Below, one piece after another: positions 8,744-17,359 of a stretch of 64,000 nt of DNA. How positions within the stretch are numbered: the stretch's first letter is position 1; every line of letters begins with the position of its first letter. Both the position numbers and the translations under genes were made by a program. The notes beneath the pieces were generated by a model. That model saw only the letters and a program-made list of their open reading frames with translations. It was not told the origin of the DNA and made no database searches. The DNA lies in contig NZ_AUHM01000031.1 of assembly GCF_000423185.1 (NCBI RefSeq), positions 46,756 through 110,755 of the forward strand, given 5' to 3'. Source of the stretch: Inquilinus limosus DSM 16000 (GTDB lineage Bacteria; Pseudomonadota; Alphaproteobacteria; DSM-16000; Inquilinaceae).

Positions 8744-10054
8744 TTACTCAGCGACCGGCAGGCCGGTGGCGGCGGCGATCTGCTCGGCCGCCTCGTCCAG
8801 GGTCTCCTTGGCCGATTTGCCGTTGCCCTTCAGATAGGCCAGCAGGATGCCGTCGGCGATGTTGTCGGCCTCGGCGAAGTACTGGGTGCCGCGCGCCGGC
8901 TTGATCTGCTGCAGGGTGGACAGCACCACCTCCCAGACCTTCTGGCCGCCCCAGTAGGGCAGCGGCTGCTGGACAAAGGGATCCTGGATCGCTTCCGGCA
9001 GCGTCGGCACCAGGCCCGAGGCCTTGAGCTGGGTGATCTGGCTGTCGGGTCGGCCGAGCGCGAAGTTGATGAAGGCGAGGGCCGCCTGCGGATTCTTCGA
9101 CGAGGCCGGGATGGCCAGCGAGGAGCCGCCGATATTGGCGGCGCGATTGCCGCCGGATTCGAAGGCCGGCAGCTGGAAGACGCCCCATTTGCCGTTCAGC
9201 TCCGGCGCGTTGCCGCGGATCGAGCCCTCGTACCAGGCGCCGAAGACCGAGCTGGCCAACCGGTTGGCCTTGATCGCCTGCAGGCTGCCGTCCCAGTCGC
9301 CCTCCATGAACAGGCCGGCATCGGTGATCTTCTTCACCGTCTCCAGCGCCTGGACGCAGCCGGGCTGGTTGACCGTGATGTTTTCGCCGCTGTCGTCGAA
9401 GAAGGCGCAGCCGGCCTGGTTCGCCAGGATGCGGAACCAGGCCGTGTTGGTCGCGCCGCTGTTGGTGGAGACGAACTTCACGTCGGGGCCGGCCTTGGCC
9501 AGCACCGCCTTGCCGGCGGCGATGAAGTCGTCCCAGGTCTGGATCTTGGCCGGGTCGACGCCGGCGGCCTCGTACATGTCGCGGCGGTAGAACACCACGG
9601 CCGGGCCGGAATCCCAGGGCATGGCGTAGATCTTGTCGCCGACGGTCAGCTCCGCCAGCTTGAATTTCGGGAACTTGGCGAGGAGGTCTGCCTCCTTCGG
9701 GTCCAGCGACTTCAGATCCAGGAAGCAGTCGGGGAAGCGGGCCCAGAACACCTCGGATTCGTGGTTCTCGACCGAGTAGACATCCGGCATGTTGATGCCG
9801 CCGGCCGAACAGCCGGCGAGGCCGCGGTCGTAGACCGGCTGGTTGCCCAGGTCCTCGACCGTCACCTTGATGTTCGGATAGGCCTTGTTGAATTCGGGGA
9901 CCACGGCCTTCAGGGCCGTCGCCGCCACGTTCCAGCTCCAGACCGTGATCTCGCCCTTCAGGTCCGACTGCGCCATCGCGGGCGCCGTCAGGGCTAAGAC
10001 GGCCGCGCCGGCCAAACCGGACATCATTCCGGCGATCCTGCCGAGTCTGCTCAT
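8744..10054 (-). CDS. Extracellular sugar-binding protein of ABC transporter, family 1
   Basis: Periplasmic carbohydrate-binding protein, 436 residues. A Sec signal peptide (about 1-28) ends in ALTAPAMAQS. Mature text such as GEITVWSWNVAATALKAVVP, FNKAYPNIKVTVEDLGNQ and YAMPWDSGPAVVFYRRDMYE is typical of family 1 solute-binding proteins. It is the first gene of the sugar operon, with a GAGGGAGGA site before the ATG. It is divergent from the AraC regulator across about 175 bp. The GH42 gene downstream suggests a beta-galactoside ligand. Confidence 0.93.
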   Translation of the reverse strand: MSRLGRIAGMMSGLAGAAVLALTAPAMAQSDLKGEITVWSWNVAATALKAVVPEFNKAYPNIKVTVEDLGNQPVYDRGLAGCSAGGINMPDVYSVENHESEVFWARFPDCFLDLKSLDPKEADLLAKFPKFKLAELTVGDKIYAMPWDSGPAVVFYRRDMYEAAGVDPAKIQTWDDFIAAGKAVLAKAGPDVKFVSTNSGATNTAWFRILANQAGCAFFDDSGENITVNQPGCVQALETVKKITDAGLFMEGDWDGSLQAIKANRLASSVFGAWYEGSIRGNAPELNGKWGVFQLPAFESGGNRAANIGGSSLAIPASSKNPQAALAFINFALGRPDSQITQLKASGLVPTLPEAIQDPFVQQPLPYWGGQKVWEVVLSTLQQIKPARGTQYFAEADNIADGILLAYLKGNGKSAKETLDEAAEQIAAATGLPVAE

Positions 10055-10228
10055 AGGGTCCTCCCTCGTGTTGGCCTCGTGTCTGGGTCCGACGGACGGG
10101 TCCAGCCTGCCACAGGCGGGACCCGCTTCGCGGAGCTTATCGTCGCCTTGCGCGGGGAGTATGAATCCGATGGTTTCCGCATGTCGTCCCGTCCAGGGAC
10201 GAATTTTTCCGGGATCCTAAGGTTGACG

Positions 10229-11089
10229 ATGAGCCGAGCCTCGACTGCACGCATACCGAGACTGCCGGGCCTGTCCGAGCGCATCGTCAGCGCCGATGCG
10301 CGGCGCGAGGTGCTGGTGATGCGGCGGGCGCATCAGCACAGCCAGATCGAGCTGAACTTCATGCTGGAAGGCGCCACGACCTATCTGTTCAACGGCCGGC
10401 GCGTGACCATGGGGGCCGGCGACTTCGTGTTCTTCTGGGGCGCCATCCCGCATCAGACGATCGAGGTGTCGAGCCCGGCCAGCTTCGTCTGCCTCTATCT
10501 GCCGATCGAGATGTTCCTCAGCGCCGCGCTGGGGTCGCGGCTGAAGAGTGCGGTGCTGGGCGGCGGCATGATCGGCGACCGGGCGCCGCTGCCCTTCGAC
10601 GCCGCCCAGTTCGAGCACTGGCATGCCGAGCTGAACCGCGGCGACGAGCGGATCACCGCCCTGGTGCGGCAGGAGATCGAGCAGCGGCTGCGGCGCACCG
10701 ACCTGTGCGGCTGGGAGGTGCTGAGCGACACCGGCGACGGCGCCGCCGCCTCCGAGGGCCGGCACGCCAAGGTCTGGGCCATGGCCGGCTTCATCGCCGC
10801 GCATGCGACCGAGCCGATCTCGGTCTCCGACGTGGCCGCCTCGGTCTGCCTGCATCCGAACTACGCGATGGCGATCTTCCGCGAGGCGCTGGGCCTGAGC
10901 ATCGGCGGCTACCTGACGCGCCAGCGCCTCTATGTGGCGCAGGCGCTGCTGCTGTCGACCGACACCGACATCGTCACGGTCGCCTTCGAATCCGGCTTCG
11001 GCTCGGTGTCGCGCTTCTACGAGGCCTTCAGCCGCCACTTCGCCATGCCGCCGCGGCAGTTCCGGATTCTCTACCGTGGGGGTGGGTGA
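10229..11089 (+). CDS. AraC-family transcriptional regulator with N-terminal cupin
   Basis: Sugar-responsive regulator of 286 residues from the chosen start. The N-terminal cupin sensor covers about 1-130 (LVMRRAHQHSQIELNFMLEG and FFWGAIPHQTIEV). The C-terminal double helix-turn-helix begins near VWAMAGFIAAHATEPISVSD and ends GFGSVSRFYEAFSRHF, MPPRQFR. ATG at 10229 has TAAGG six bases upstream; in-frame ATGs at 10079 and 10181 lack good sites. It is divergent from the sugar-binding protein gene and is the likely activator of the galactoside operon. Confidence 0.88.
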   Translation: MSRASTARIPRLPGLSERIVSADARREVLVMRRAHQHSQIELNFMLEGATTYLFNGRRVTMGAGDFVFFWGAIPHQTIEVSSPASFVCLYLPIEMFLSAALGSRLKSAVLGGGMIGDRAPLPFDAAQFEHWHAELNRGDERITALVRQEIEQRLRRTDLCGWEVLSDTGDGAAASEGRHAKVWAMAGFIAAHATEPISVSDVAASVCLHPNYAMAIFREALGLSIGGYLTRQRLYVAQALLLSTDTDIVTVAFESGFGSVSRFYEAFSRHFAMPPRQFRILYRGGG

Positions 11090-11118
11090 GGGAGGTGCTT
11101 GCTCGGTCCCCTTTCATC

Positions 11119-11210
11119 GTCATGGCGAGCCCCGCAGGGGCGTGGCCATCCAGAATGGTCGGGCCTGCTCCGGCTGCGGGACTGGATGGCCACGCTTCGC
11201 TCGCCATGAC
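11119..11210. repeat. Palindromic intergenic repeat, GTCATGGCGAG family
   Basis: Arms GTCATGGCGAG and CTCGCCATGAC enclose GGGGCGTGGCCATCCAG and CTGGATGGCCACGCTTCG. It sits between the convergent AraC and phytanoyl-CoA dioxygenase-like genes, where it could serve as a two-way transcription stop. The same family occurs at 22250-22331 and 48619-48722, with a half copy at 22797-22832. Confidence 0.85.
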
Positions 11211-11222
11211 GGACTATTCTAC

Positions 11223-12128
11223 TTACAGCCCGTCCTTGAGGCTCCAATGCTGCCCCCAGCGCGGATCGGCCTCGTCGCGGATGTCCTGGAAGCGGATGTC
11301 GGCCGACAGGCGCATGGTCCCGTCCGGGTCGTCGTTGCGGGTCGCGGCGTGGATCATGTAGGGGCTGTGCAGCACCACGTCGCCGGCGGCGTAGTCCGCG
11401 GCCAGCCAACGGGTGCCGAAGCGCTCCGCCATCGCCGGCAGGTCCTTCGAGATCCAGCCGGTCTCGGTCATGTTGCGGTTGTAGGCGCTGATCCGCTCCT
11501 CCGGCGACAGCCCGGCGTTCTTCCGGCTGAACTCCGCCTCCATCTCGCGGCCGAGGCTGTGCGACCCTTCGAGATAGAGCAGGCCCCCCATCCGCGCCGG
11601 CACGTCGCCGATCGGGATCCAGGCGGTGACCAGCCGGTCGGTGCCGGCGCGCAGATAGATCAGGTCGTAATGCGCGCCGGTCGAGGCCGGGTCGCCGGGC
11701 CGGGTGAAGCGCAGGATCTTGCGCCGGTGCAGCATGCTCATGCCGCCGATCAGCCGGTCGACGAAGCGCCACAGCTCCGGCATCAGGCAGAAGGATTCGA
11801 AGGCCGAGGACCGAACCAGCTCCATCAGCCGGCCGCGGGCTGCGGCATCGGGCGGGCGGTCGGACGCCTTGCCTTCGACCGGTTCGGAGCCCTCGGCCAG
11901 CAGGCCGAACTCGGCGAATTGCGCGAAGACGTGGCGGCGGAATTCCAGCACCGCCGTCCGCGGCAGCAGCGAGCGCAGCCAGAGGTAGCCCTCGGCGTCG
12001 TAGCGCGAGCGCAGCGCCGCGATGTCCTCCGCCGGGTCGCTCGGCCTCAACCAGCCCAGCCGCGCCGGGCTGCAGTCCAGCGCATAGCCGTTCGACGACA
12101 GAGCGGACGGCAGAACGGCCGGCCCCAT
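11223..12128 (-). CDS. Phytanoyl-CoA dioxygenase (PhyH) family protein
   Basis: Fe(II)/2-oxoglutarate-dependent oxygenase, 301 residues. The iron triad fits H153 and D155 in GAHYDLIY plus H260 in SPYMIHAATRN, with R273 in MRLSADIRFQ as probable 2-oxoglutarate anchor. Family members hydroxylate a wide range of small molecules, so the substrate is open. The gene stands alone on the minus strand. Its leader (12129-12405) is shared with the divergent cation transporter and contains an AT-rich stretch around 12265-12300 that may hold promoter elements. Confidence 0.82.
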   Translation of the reverse strand: MGPAVLPSALSSNGYALDCSPARLGWLRPSDPAEDIAALRSRYDAEGYLWLRSLLPRTAVLEFRRHVFAQFAEFGLLAEGSEPVEGKASDRPPDAAARGRLMELVRSSAFESFCLMPELWRFVDRLIGGMSMLHRRKILRFTRPGDPASTGAHYDLIYLRAGTDRLVTAWIPIGDVPARMGGLLYLEGSHSLGREMEAEFSRKNAGLSPEERISAYNRNMTETGWISKDLPAMAERFGTRWLAADYAAGDVVLHSPYMIHAATRNDDPDGTMRLSADIRFQDIRDEADPRWGQHWSLKDGL

Positions 12129-12405
12129 ATCCTCCTCCCATGACTGCGCGCTCGATGGCGCTTGGTGCCATCATGCACCGCGCAGCCCGGAAAGTCCTCG
12201 CGTCCCGGTGGCCTTCTCTCCGGAATCCTCAGCTCGGGCCGGTGCGGCACGAGGATGTGGTGTGTGCAAATAAAACCTTTTAATATCAAATAGTTAAATT
12301 CGGTGCGCCACACTTCTTAGCCGAGGCTTAGAGAGATATGTCCGGGTTCCAGATGAAGCTGTCGGTGCAACGTTGCCGGCGTCCCGGAACAGGGCGCGGC
12401 CGCTG

Positions 12406-13392
12406 ATGGACCGCGCCTCGAAGGCCGCGCTGGCCAGCGTCTTCGTCGGGGCGCTGGTGCTCGGGCTCAAATTCTCGGCCTATTGGGTGACTGGCTCGGT
12501 CGCGCTCTATTCCGACGCGCTCGAGAGCATCATCAACGTGGTCGCCGCCGGCGCGGCCTTCATCGCGCTGTGGATCTCGGCCCGGCCGGCCGACGCCAAC
12601 CACCCCTACGGGCACACCAAGGCCGAGTACTTCTCGGCGGTGTTCGAGGGGCTGCTGGTGGTGCTGGCCGCCCTGTCGATCCTGCGCGAGGCCTGGTCCG
12701 GCCTGCTCGACCCCCGCCCGATCGACGCGCCGGCGCTGGGCCTGGCGATCAACGGGGCGGCATCGGCCGTCAACGGCGTCTGGGGCTGGGCTCTGCTGCG
12801 CTGGGGGCGGAGCCTGCGCGCCCCGGCGCTGGCGGCGGACGGCCGGCACGTCCTGACCGACGTCTACACCTCCGGCGGGGTGCTGATCGGCGTCGGCCTG
12901 GTGGCCCTGACCGGCTGGCTGATCCTCGACCCCATCCTCGCCGCGCTGGTGGCGGTCAACATCCTCCGGTCCGGCTACGTCATGGTCCGGGATTCGGTCG
13001 CCGGGCTGATGGACGAGGCGGTGCCGCCGGAGACCCTGGCGCGCATTCGAGAGGCGATCGCGCGCACCGGCAGCGGCGCGCTCGAGGCGCATGACGTGCG
13101 CACGCGGCACGCCGGGCGGCTGACCTTCATCGACTTCCACCTGGTCGTGCCGGGGGCGATGACCGTCTCCCAATCGCACGACATCTGCGACCGGATCGAG
13201 GCGACGCTGCGCCGGGACATCGGCCCCGGCACCGTCATCAGCATCCATGTCGAGCCGGAGGAGAAGGCCAAGCACGGCAGCACGGCGATCGCCCGGAATC
13301 GGCCGCGCCGCCCGATGCCGGTGGAGGCGCATGCGGCGGGCGAGCCGGCCGCGCCGCCCCGGCGCTGGAGGCTCAGCCGCCGGCGGCGGTGA
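12406..13392 (+). CDS. Cation diffusion facilitator family transporter
   Basis: Proton-driven efflux of divalent metal ions across the inner membrane, 328 residues. Six membrane segments are followed by a cytoplasmic domain. The transport site is visible as YSDALES (D37) in TM2 and DGRHVLTD (H148, D152) in TM5; the second TM2 position, Asp in E. coli FieF, is Ser41 here. HPYGHTKAEYFSA is the conserved loop. The C-terminal 45 residues form an unusual Arg/Pro-rich tail. ATG at 12406 is preferred over an upstream TTG. The 3' end overlaps the convergent hydratase-like gene by 20 bp. The metal cannot be assigned. Confidence 0.9.
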   Translation: MDRASKAALASVFVGALVLGLKFSAYWVTGSVALYSDALESIINVVAAGAAFIALWISARPADANHPYGHTKAEYFSAVFEGLLVVLAALSILREAWSGLLDPRPIDAPALGLAINGAASAVNGVWGWALLRWGRSLRAPALAADGRHVLTDVYTSGGVLIGVGLVALTGWLILDPILAALVAVNILRSGYVMVRDSVAGLMDEAVPPETLARIREAIARTGSGALEAHDVRTRHAGRLTFIDFHLVVPGAMTVSQSHDICDRIEATLRRDIGPGTVISIHVEPEEKAKHGSTAIARNRPRRPMPVEAHAAGEPAAPPRRWRLSRRRR

Positions 13393-14167
13393 CCAGCACC
13401 TCGACCGTGCCGACGCCGTCGAACTCGGCCTGCGCCCGCTGGCCGGGCACGACCTTGTGCACGCCGGTGGTCATGCCGGTCAGCACCCAGCTTCCGGCCG
13501 GCAGCGCCCGGCCGCGGCGGCCGAGATGCTCGGCCAGAAAGGCGAGGGAGGCGATCGGTCCGCCGCCGGCGACCCGCGCGGCGCTGCCCTCGCCGACCAC
13601 CCCGCCGTCGACCCGCGTCCGCACCGTCCAGTCGGAGAGCGGGCGGCTGTCCCAATCCGTGATCGCCGGGCCGATCACCAGACCGGCATTGTTGCCGAAA
13701 TCGCTGGCCACGGCGCCGGGGCCGAGGTCGTTCAGCGTCGCCAGCGGGCTGCCGGCGATCTCGATCCCGGCATGGATCGACTCCACGAAAGGCCGTACCT
13801 CTTCGATGGCCCGCGGCCGGGCCTCGGCCGGGATGTCGCGGCCGATCCGCAGCACGAACTCGGCCTCGACCGCGCCGAAGCCGCCCGGGATCACCGGCGT
13901 CTCCACCGGGCCGCCGCGCGCGTCGCGCAGGTTGCGGGCGAAGACCGGCCCGGCCAGGCGCGGCGCGTCGTAGCGCGGCCGCCAGGTGTCGGCGATGCCG
14001 GCCACCTTCCAGCCGACCAGCGCATCGGTCCACAGGCCGATCGCCTCCTCCTGCACCGCATAGGCGGTCGGAAGGTCCGGCGGCAGCGTGCCGGGATAGT
14101 CCGACAGGGCGCGGCCGGCGCGGCGCGCTTCGGTGAAGGCGATAGCCAGGTCGCGGCTCGAACTCAT
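13373..14167 (-). CDS. 2-keto-4-pentenoate hydratase / fumarylacetoacetate hydrolase-family protein
   Basis: Metal-dependent hydratase or hydrolase acting on a 2-keto acid, 264 residues from ATG 14167, which has GGAG seven bases upstream. Typical features are the N-terminal helical part DLPTAYAVQEEAIGLWTDA, WKVAGIADTWRPR, the acidic metal-site text FGAVEAEFVLRIGRD and the late GSWVLTGMTTGVHKVVPGQ. It is divergent from the GntR-kduI-kduD operon over 83 bp. A role in later steps of deoxy-keto sugar acid breakdown is plausible from context, but aromatic meta-cleavage hydratases look alike. Confidence 0.82.
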   Translation of the reverse strand: MSSSRDLAIAFTEARRAGRALSDYPGTLPPDLPTAYAVQEEAIGLWTDALVGWKVAGIADTWRPRYDAPRLAGPVFARNLRDARGGPVETPVIPGGFGAVEAEFVLRIGRDIPAEARPRAIEEVRPFVESIHAGIEIAGSPLATLNDLGPGAVASDFGNNAGLVIGPAITDWDSRPLSDWTVRTRVDGGVVGEGSAARVAGGGPIASLAFLAEHLGRRGRALPAGSWVLTGMTTGVHKVVPGQRAQAEFDGVGTVEVLVTAAGG

Positions 14168-14250
14168 GGAAGGCTCCGTCAGCTGATCTGCATTCTTGTG
14201 TATGGTAGTATGGGCTGTTATGCAAGGCGGCAACGGAAGGCAGGACCCGC

Positions 14251-14952
14251 GTGAAGATCGACCCCGGCCAGAGCTTCGAATCCGTCGCCCGCCGGCTGGA
14301 GCGCGAGCTGCGCCGCGCCATCGTGGCGCTGGAGCTGCCGCCCGGCGCCCGGCTGTCGGAGCAGGAGATCGCGCAGCGCCACGGCGTGTCGCGCCAGCCG
14401 GTGCGCGAGGCGCTGATCGCGCTGGCCAAGACCCGGCTGGTCGAGGTGCTGCCGCAGCGGGGCACGGTGGTGGTCAAGCTCTCGGTGCGGCGGATGGCGG
14501 AGGCGCGCTTCGTCCGCGAGGCGGTCGAGGTGGCGCTGGTGCGGCGCGCCTGCGAGGGCTTCGACCGGTCGAGCCGCGAGCGCATCGACGACCTGCTCGA
14601 CGCCCAGGAGAAGGCGGCGTCCCGCGGCAACCACGGCGACTTCCAGCGCACCGACGAGCTGTTCCACATCGCCATCGCCGAGGGCGCCGGCTGCGGCCTG
14701 GCCTGGATGGCGGTCGAGGACATCAAGGCGCATATGGACCGGATCTGCACCCTGACTCTGCCGGGCCCGGAGGCGATGCTGCCGCTGATCGAGCAGCACC
14801 GCGCCATCATGGCCGCGATCGACGCCCGCGACCCCGACGCGGCCGAGCAGGCGATGCGCCATCATCTGACCGAGATCCTGCGCGCGCTGCCGCGGATCGA
14901 GGCCGAGCATCCCGAATTGTTCGACGAGCCCGCCCCGGGCCGCAGCCGATAG
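14251..14952 (+). CDS. GntR-family (FCD) transcriptional regulator of the kdu operon
   Basis: DNA-binding regulator of 233 residues from a GTG start with GGAAGGCAGGA just upstream. The winged helix covers about 5-70 (LPPGARLSEQEIAQRHGVSR, then PVREALIALAKT) and the FCD ligand domain about 85-225, with EQHRAIMAAIDARDPDAAEQ typical of its last helices. It sits 16 bp before kduI in the same direction, so it is likely a uronate-derived-ligand-responsive repressor that controls its own operon and perhaps the divergent hydratase gene. Confidence 0.9.
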   Translation: MKIDPGQSFESVARRLERELRRAIVALELPPGARLSEQEIAQRHGVSRQPVREALIALAKTRLVEVLPQRGTVVVKLSVRRMAEARFVREAVEVALVRRACEGFDRSSRERIDDLLDAQEKAASRGNHGDFQRTDELFHIAIAEGAGCGLAWMAVEDIKAHMDRICTLTLPGPEAMLPLIEQHRAIMAAIDARDPDAAEQAMRHHLTEILRALPRIEAEHPELFDEPAPGRSR

Positions 14953-14968
14953 ATCGAAGAGGACAGGC

Positions 14969-15823
14969 ATGACCGCGACCGACGCCCCGACCACCCGCCA
15001 GGCGGTGCATTACGAGCAGGCCGAGATGCTGGACGGCGAGGATCTGCGCCGGCATTTCCTGATCGAGCAACTGATGGTCCCGGGCCGGCTCTCCGCCACC
15101 TACACCCATTACGACCGGATGCTGGTGATGGGCGCGGTGCCGACCGACAAGCCGCTGGTGGTCGGCGAGGATCTGGCCAAGCTGGTCGGCAGCGCCACGC
15201 TGCTGGAGCGGCGCGAGCTCGGCCTGATCAATGTCGGCGGGCCGGGCCGGGTGACCGCGGACAAGACCGTGTTCGAGGTCGGGCCGCAGGACGCGCTCTA
15301 TCTCGGCAAGGGCATCGCCTCGGTCGCCTTCGCCAGCGACGATCCGGCCAATCCGGCGAAGTTCTACATCAACTCGACCCCGGCCCATGCCGGGCTGCCG
15401 TCGCGGGTGGTCGCCCGCGACCAGGCGATCGCGAAGGAGCTCGGCGCGCCCGAGACCAGCAACCGCCGCACGCTGCACCAGTACCTGCATCCGGAGGTGC
15501 TGCCGACCTGCCAGCTGCTGATGGGGCTGACCCGGCTGCACACCGGCAGCGTCTGGAACACCATGCCGGCGCACACCCACGACCGGCGCATGGAGGCGTA
15601 TTTCTACTTCGAGCTGCCGGCCGACGCCGTGGTGATGCATTTCATGGGCCGGCCCTCGGCCACCCGCCACCTCGTCGTCCGCAACGAGCAGGCGGTGCTG
15701 TCGCCGCCCTGGTCGATCCATTGCGGCGCCGGCACCGCGTCCTACGCCTTCATCTGGAGCATGGCCGGCGACAACCAGGCCTTCACCGACATGGATTTCG
15801 TCGCCATGGGGGACCTGCTGTGA
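14969..15823 (+). CDS. kduI: 5-dehydro-4-deoxy-D-glucuronate isomerase
   Basis: Converts 5-keto-4-deoxyuronate (from cleavage of unsaturated galacturonate or glucuronate) to 2,5-diketo-3-deoxygluconate in the cytoplasm. It is 284 residues, matching the family. The zinc ligands of the cupin fold are visible as H202, H204 and E209 in PAHTHDRRMEAYFYF and H251 in WSIHCGAGT. Its stop overlaps the GTG start of kduD, indicating coupled translation. No pectate lyase is in the window, so unsaturated uronates must come from elsewhere. Confidence 0.95.
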   Translation: MTATDAPTTRQAVHYEQAEMLDGEDLRRHFLIEQLMVPGRLSATYTHYDRMLVMGAVPTDKPLVVGEDLAKLVGSATLLERRELGLINVGGPGRVTADKTVFEVGPQDALYLGKGIASVAFASDDPANPAKFYINSTPAHAGLPSRVVARDQAIAKELGAPETSNRRTLHQYLHPEVLPTCQLLMGLTRLHTGSVWNTMPAHTHDRRMEAYFYFELPADAVVMHFMGRPSATRHLVVRNEQAVLSPPWSIHCGAGTASYAFIWSMAGDNQAFTDMDFVAMGDLL

Positions 15824-16578
15824 CCGATCTGTTCGATCTCACCGGCAAGGTCGCGCTGGTCACCGGCGCGCGCACCGGCCTCGGCCGCGGCATCGCCGTG
15901 GCCTTGGCGGAGGCCGGGGCGGACATCGCCGGGCTCGGCTCTCGCCCGATGCCGGAGACGGCGGCGGCGATCGCCGCCACCGGCCGCCGCTTCGTCGAGG
16001 TGGTGCGCGATCTCGAGGACTCCTCCGGGCTCGACGCCGTGGTGGCCGACATCGTCGCCCGGCTGGGACGGATCGACATCCTGGTCAACAACGCCGGCAT
16101 CATCCGCCGCGCCGACCTGCTGGAGTTCAGCGAGGCGGACTGGGACGCGGTGATGGCGGTGAACCTGAAGAGCGTCTTCTTCCTCAGCCAGGCGGTGGCC
16201 CGCCACATGGCGGGGCAGGGCATCCAGGGGCGGATCATCCATGTCGCCTCGGTGCTGTCCTTCCAGGGCGGCATCCGTGTGCCGTCCTACACCGCGGCCA
16301 AGCACGGCATCGCCGGGCTGACCCGGGCCATGGCGAACGAGCTGGCGCCGAAGGGCATCACCGTCAACGCCATCGCCCCCGGCTATATGGAGACCGACAA
16401 CACCGAGGCGCTGCGCGCCGACCCGGTGCGCACCCGGCAGATCCTCGATCGCATTCCCGCCGGCCGCTGGGGCGTGCCGCAGGATCTCGCGACGGCGGCG
16501 CTGTTCCTGGCCTCACCGCACAGCGGCTACGTCACCGGCGCGCTGCTGCCGGTCGATGGCGGCTGGCTGGCGCGGTGA
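15820..16578 (+). CDS. kduD: 2-dehydro-3-deoxy-D-gluconate 5-dehydrogenase (SDR)
   Basis: NAD(H)-dependent short-chain dehydrogenase that reduces 2,5-diketo-3-deoxygluconate to KDG, the next step after KduI. It is 252 residues from a GTG that shares bases with the kduI stop. The cofactor motif TGARTGLG is at 15-22, NNAG at 90-93, and the catalytic S144, Y157 and K161 (SYTAAKHG) are all present. The C-terminus GALLPVDGGWLAR is standard. KDG kinase and aldolase are not encoded in this window. Confidence 0.93.
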   Translation: MTDLFDLTGKVALVTGARTGLGRGIAVALAEAGADIAGLGSRPMPETAAAIAATGRRFVEVVRDLEDSSGLDAVVADIVARLGRIDILVNNAGIIRRADLLEFSEADWDAVMAVNLKSVFFLSQAVARHMAGQGIQGRIIHVASVLSFQGGIRVPSYTAAKHGIAGLTRAMANELAPKGITVNAIAPGYMETDNTEALRADPVRTRQILDRIPAGRWGVPQDLATAALFLASPHSGYVTGALLPVDGGWLAR

Positions 16579-16602
16579 AATCTTCCTATTGGATTTGTGC
16601 CG

Positions 16603-16625
16603 GCCAATTGGCATAATAAGTTATT
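16603..16625. promoter_or_regulatory. AT-rich palindromes upstream of the tail-collar gene
   Basis: A perfect GCCAATTGGC palindrome (16603-16612) is followed by AATAA-G-TTATT (16615-16625). They lie in an AT-rich leader (about 16579-16670) that contrasts sharply with the surrounding GC-rich DNA and is the likely promoter/regulator region for the two tail-type genes. The binding factor is unknown. Confidence 0.4.
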
Positions 16626-16759
16626 CAATCGATTGAGATTGGAACTATATTTCTGTTCGTTTATCGTCGCCGATGCCGGTTCCGAGCCCTCCTGTTGATG
16701 GCGCGGAACCGGCATCCCGCTTTGGGCGCATTGTCGATCCATACTCAGGAGCATTTCAG

Positions 16760-17350
16760 ATGGAATCTTATCTCGCCACGATCATGGGCTGGGCCCCGAA
16801 TTTCGCGCCGCGCGGCTGGGCCTTCTGCCAGGGGCAGATCCTGTCGATCTCGCAGAACACCGCGCTGTTCAGCCTGCTCGGCACCACCTATGGCGGCAAC
16901 GGTCAGACCACCTTCGCCCTGCCCAATCTGGCCAGCCGCGTGCCGATCGGCGTCGGCCAGGGGCCGGGGCTGAGCTCCTACGTTCTCGGACAGATGAGCG
17001 GCTCCGAGAACGTCACCCTGACCACGAACAACCTGCCGGCGCATGTCCATGACGGGTCGCCCTTGGCCGCGGTCCAGACCGTGGCGACCGGCACGGGCAG
17101 CACCGTCCAGACCGCGGCAACCGAAACCTCGATCCTGGGCGCGCCGAACTTCACCGACCCCAGCACCGGCGGGTCCGTCGACGTCAACACCTTCGCCAAC
17201 AACACCGCCACGCCTGTGGTTGCCCTGAAGCTCTCGGTCAGCGGTTCCACCGGCATGACCGGCGGCAGCCAACCGACCCCGATCCTGCCGCCCTATCTGG
17301 CGATCAACTGGATCATCGCGATAGAAGGCATCTACCCGCCGCGGGACTGA
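16760..17350 (+). CDS. Phage tail-collar domain protein (MdpB-like)
   Basis: A 196-residue protein with the phage tail collar domain also found in microcystin-dependent protein MdpB. The N-terminal domain includes YLATIMGWAPNFAPRGWAFC, the QGQILSISQNTALFSLLGT stretch and TTFALPNLASRVPIGVGQG. The C-terminus NWIIAIEGIYPPRD is the conserved end of this family. AGGA lies nine bases before the ATG. No other tail genes are adjacent apart from the small partner downstream, so this is not a prophage remnant of usual form. Such isolated pairs are common in environmental bacteria but their role is not established. Confidence 0.88.
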   Translation: MESYLATIMGWAPNFAPRGWAFCQGQILSISQNTALFSLLGTTYGGNGQTTFALPNLASRVPIGVGQGPGLSSYVLGQMSGSENVTLTTNNLPAHVHDGSPLAAVQTVATGTGSTVQTAATETSILGAPNFTDPSTGGSVDVNTFANNTATPVVALKLSVSGSTGMTGGSQPTPILPPYLAINWIIAIEGIYPPRD

Positions 17351-17359
17351 GATGGACCG

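Noticed and set aside
10079..10228. N-terminal extension of the AraC regulator from 10079
   Set aside because: The added 50 residues lie outside the cupin domain and have no good ribosome site; they occupy the divergent promoter region.
12328..13332. A 334-codon minus-strand open frame opposite the cation transporter
   Set aside because: The plus-strand frame has six membrane segments and conserved metal-site residues; the opposite frame is Arg/Gln/His-rich without domains.
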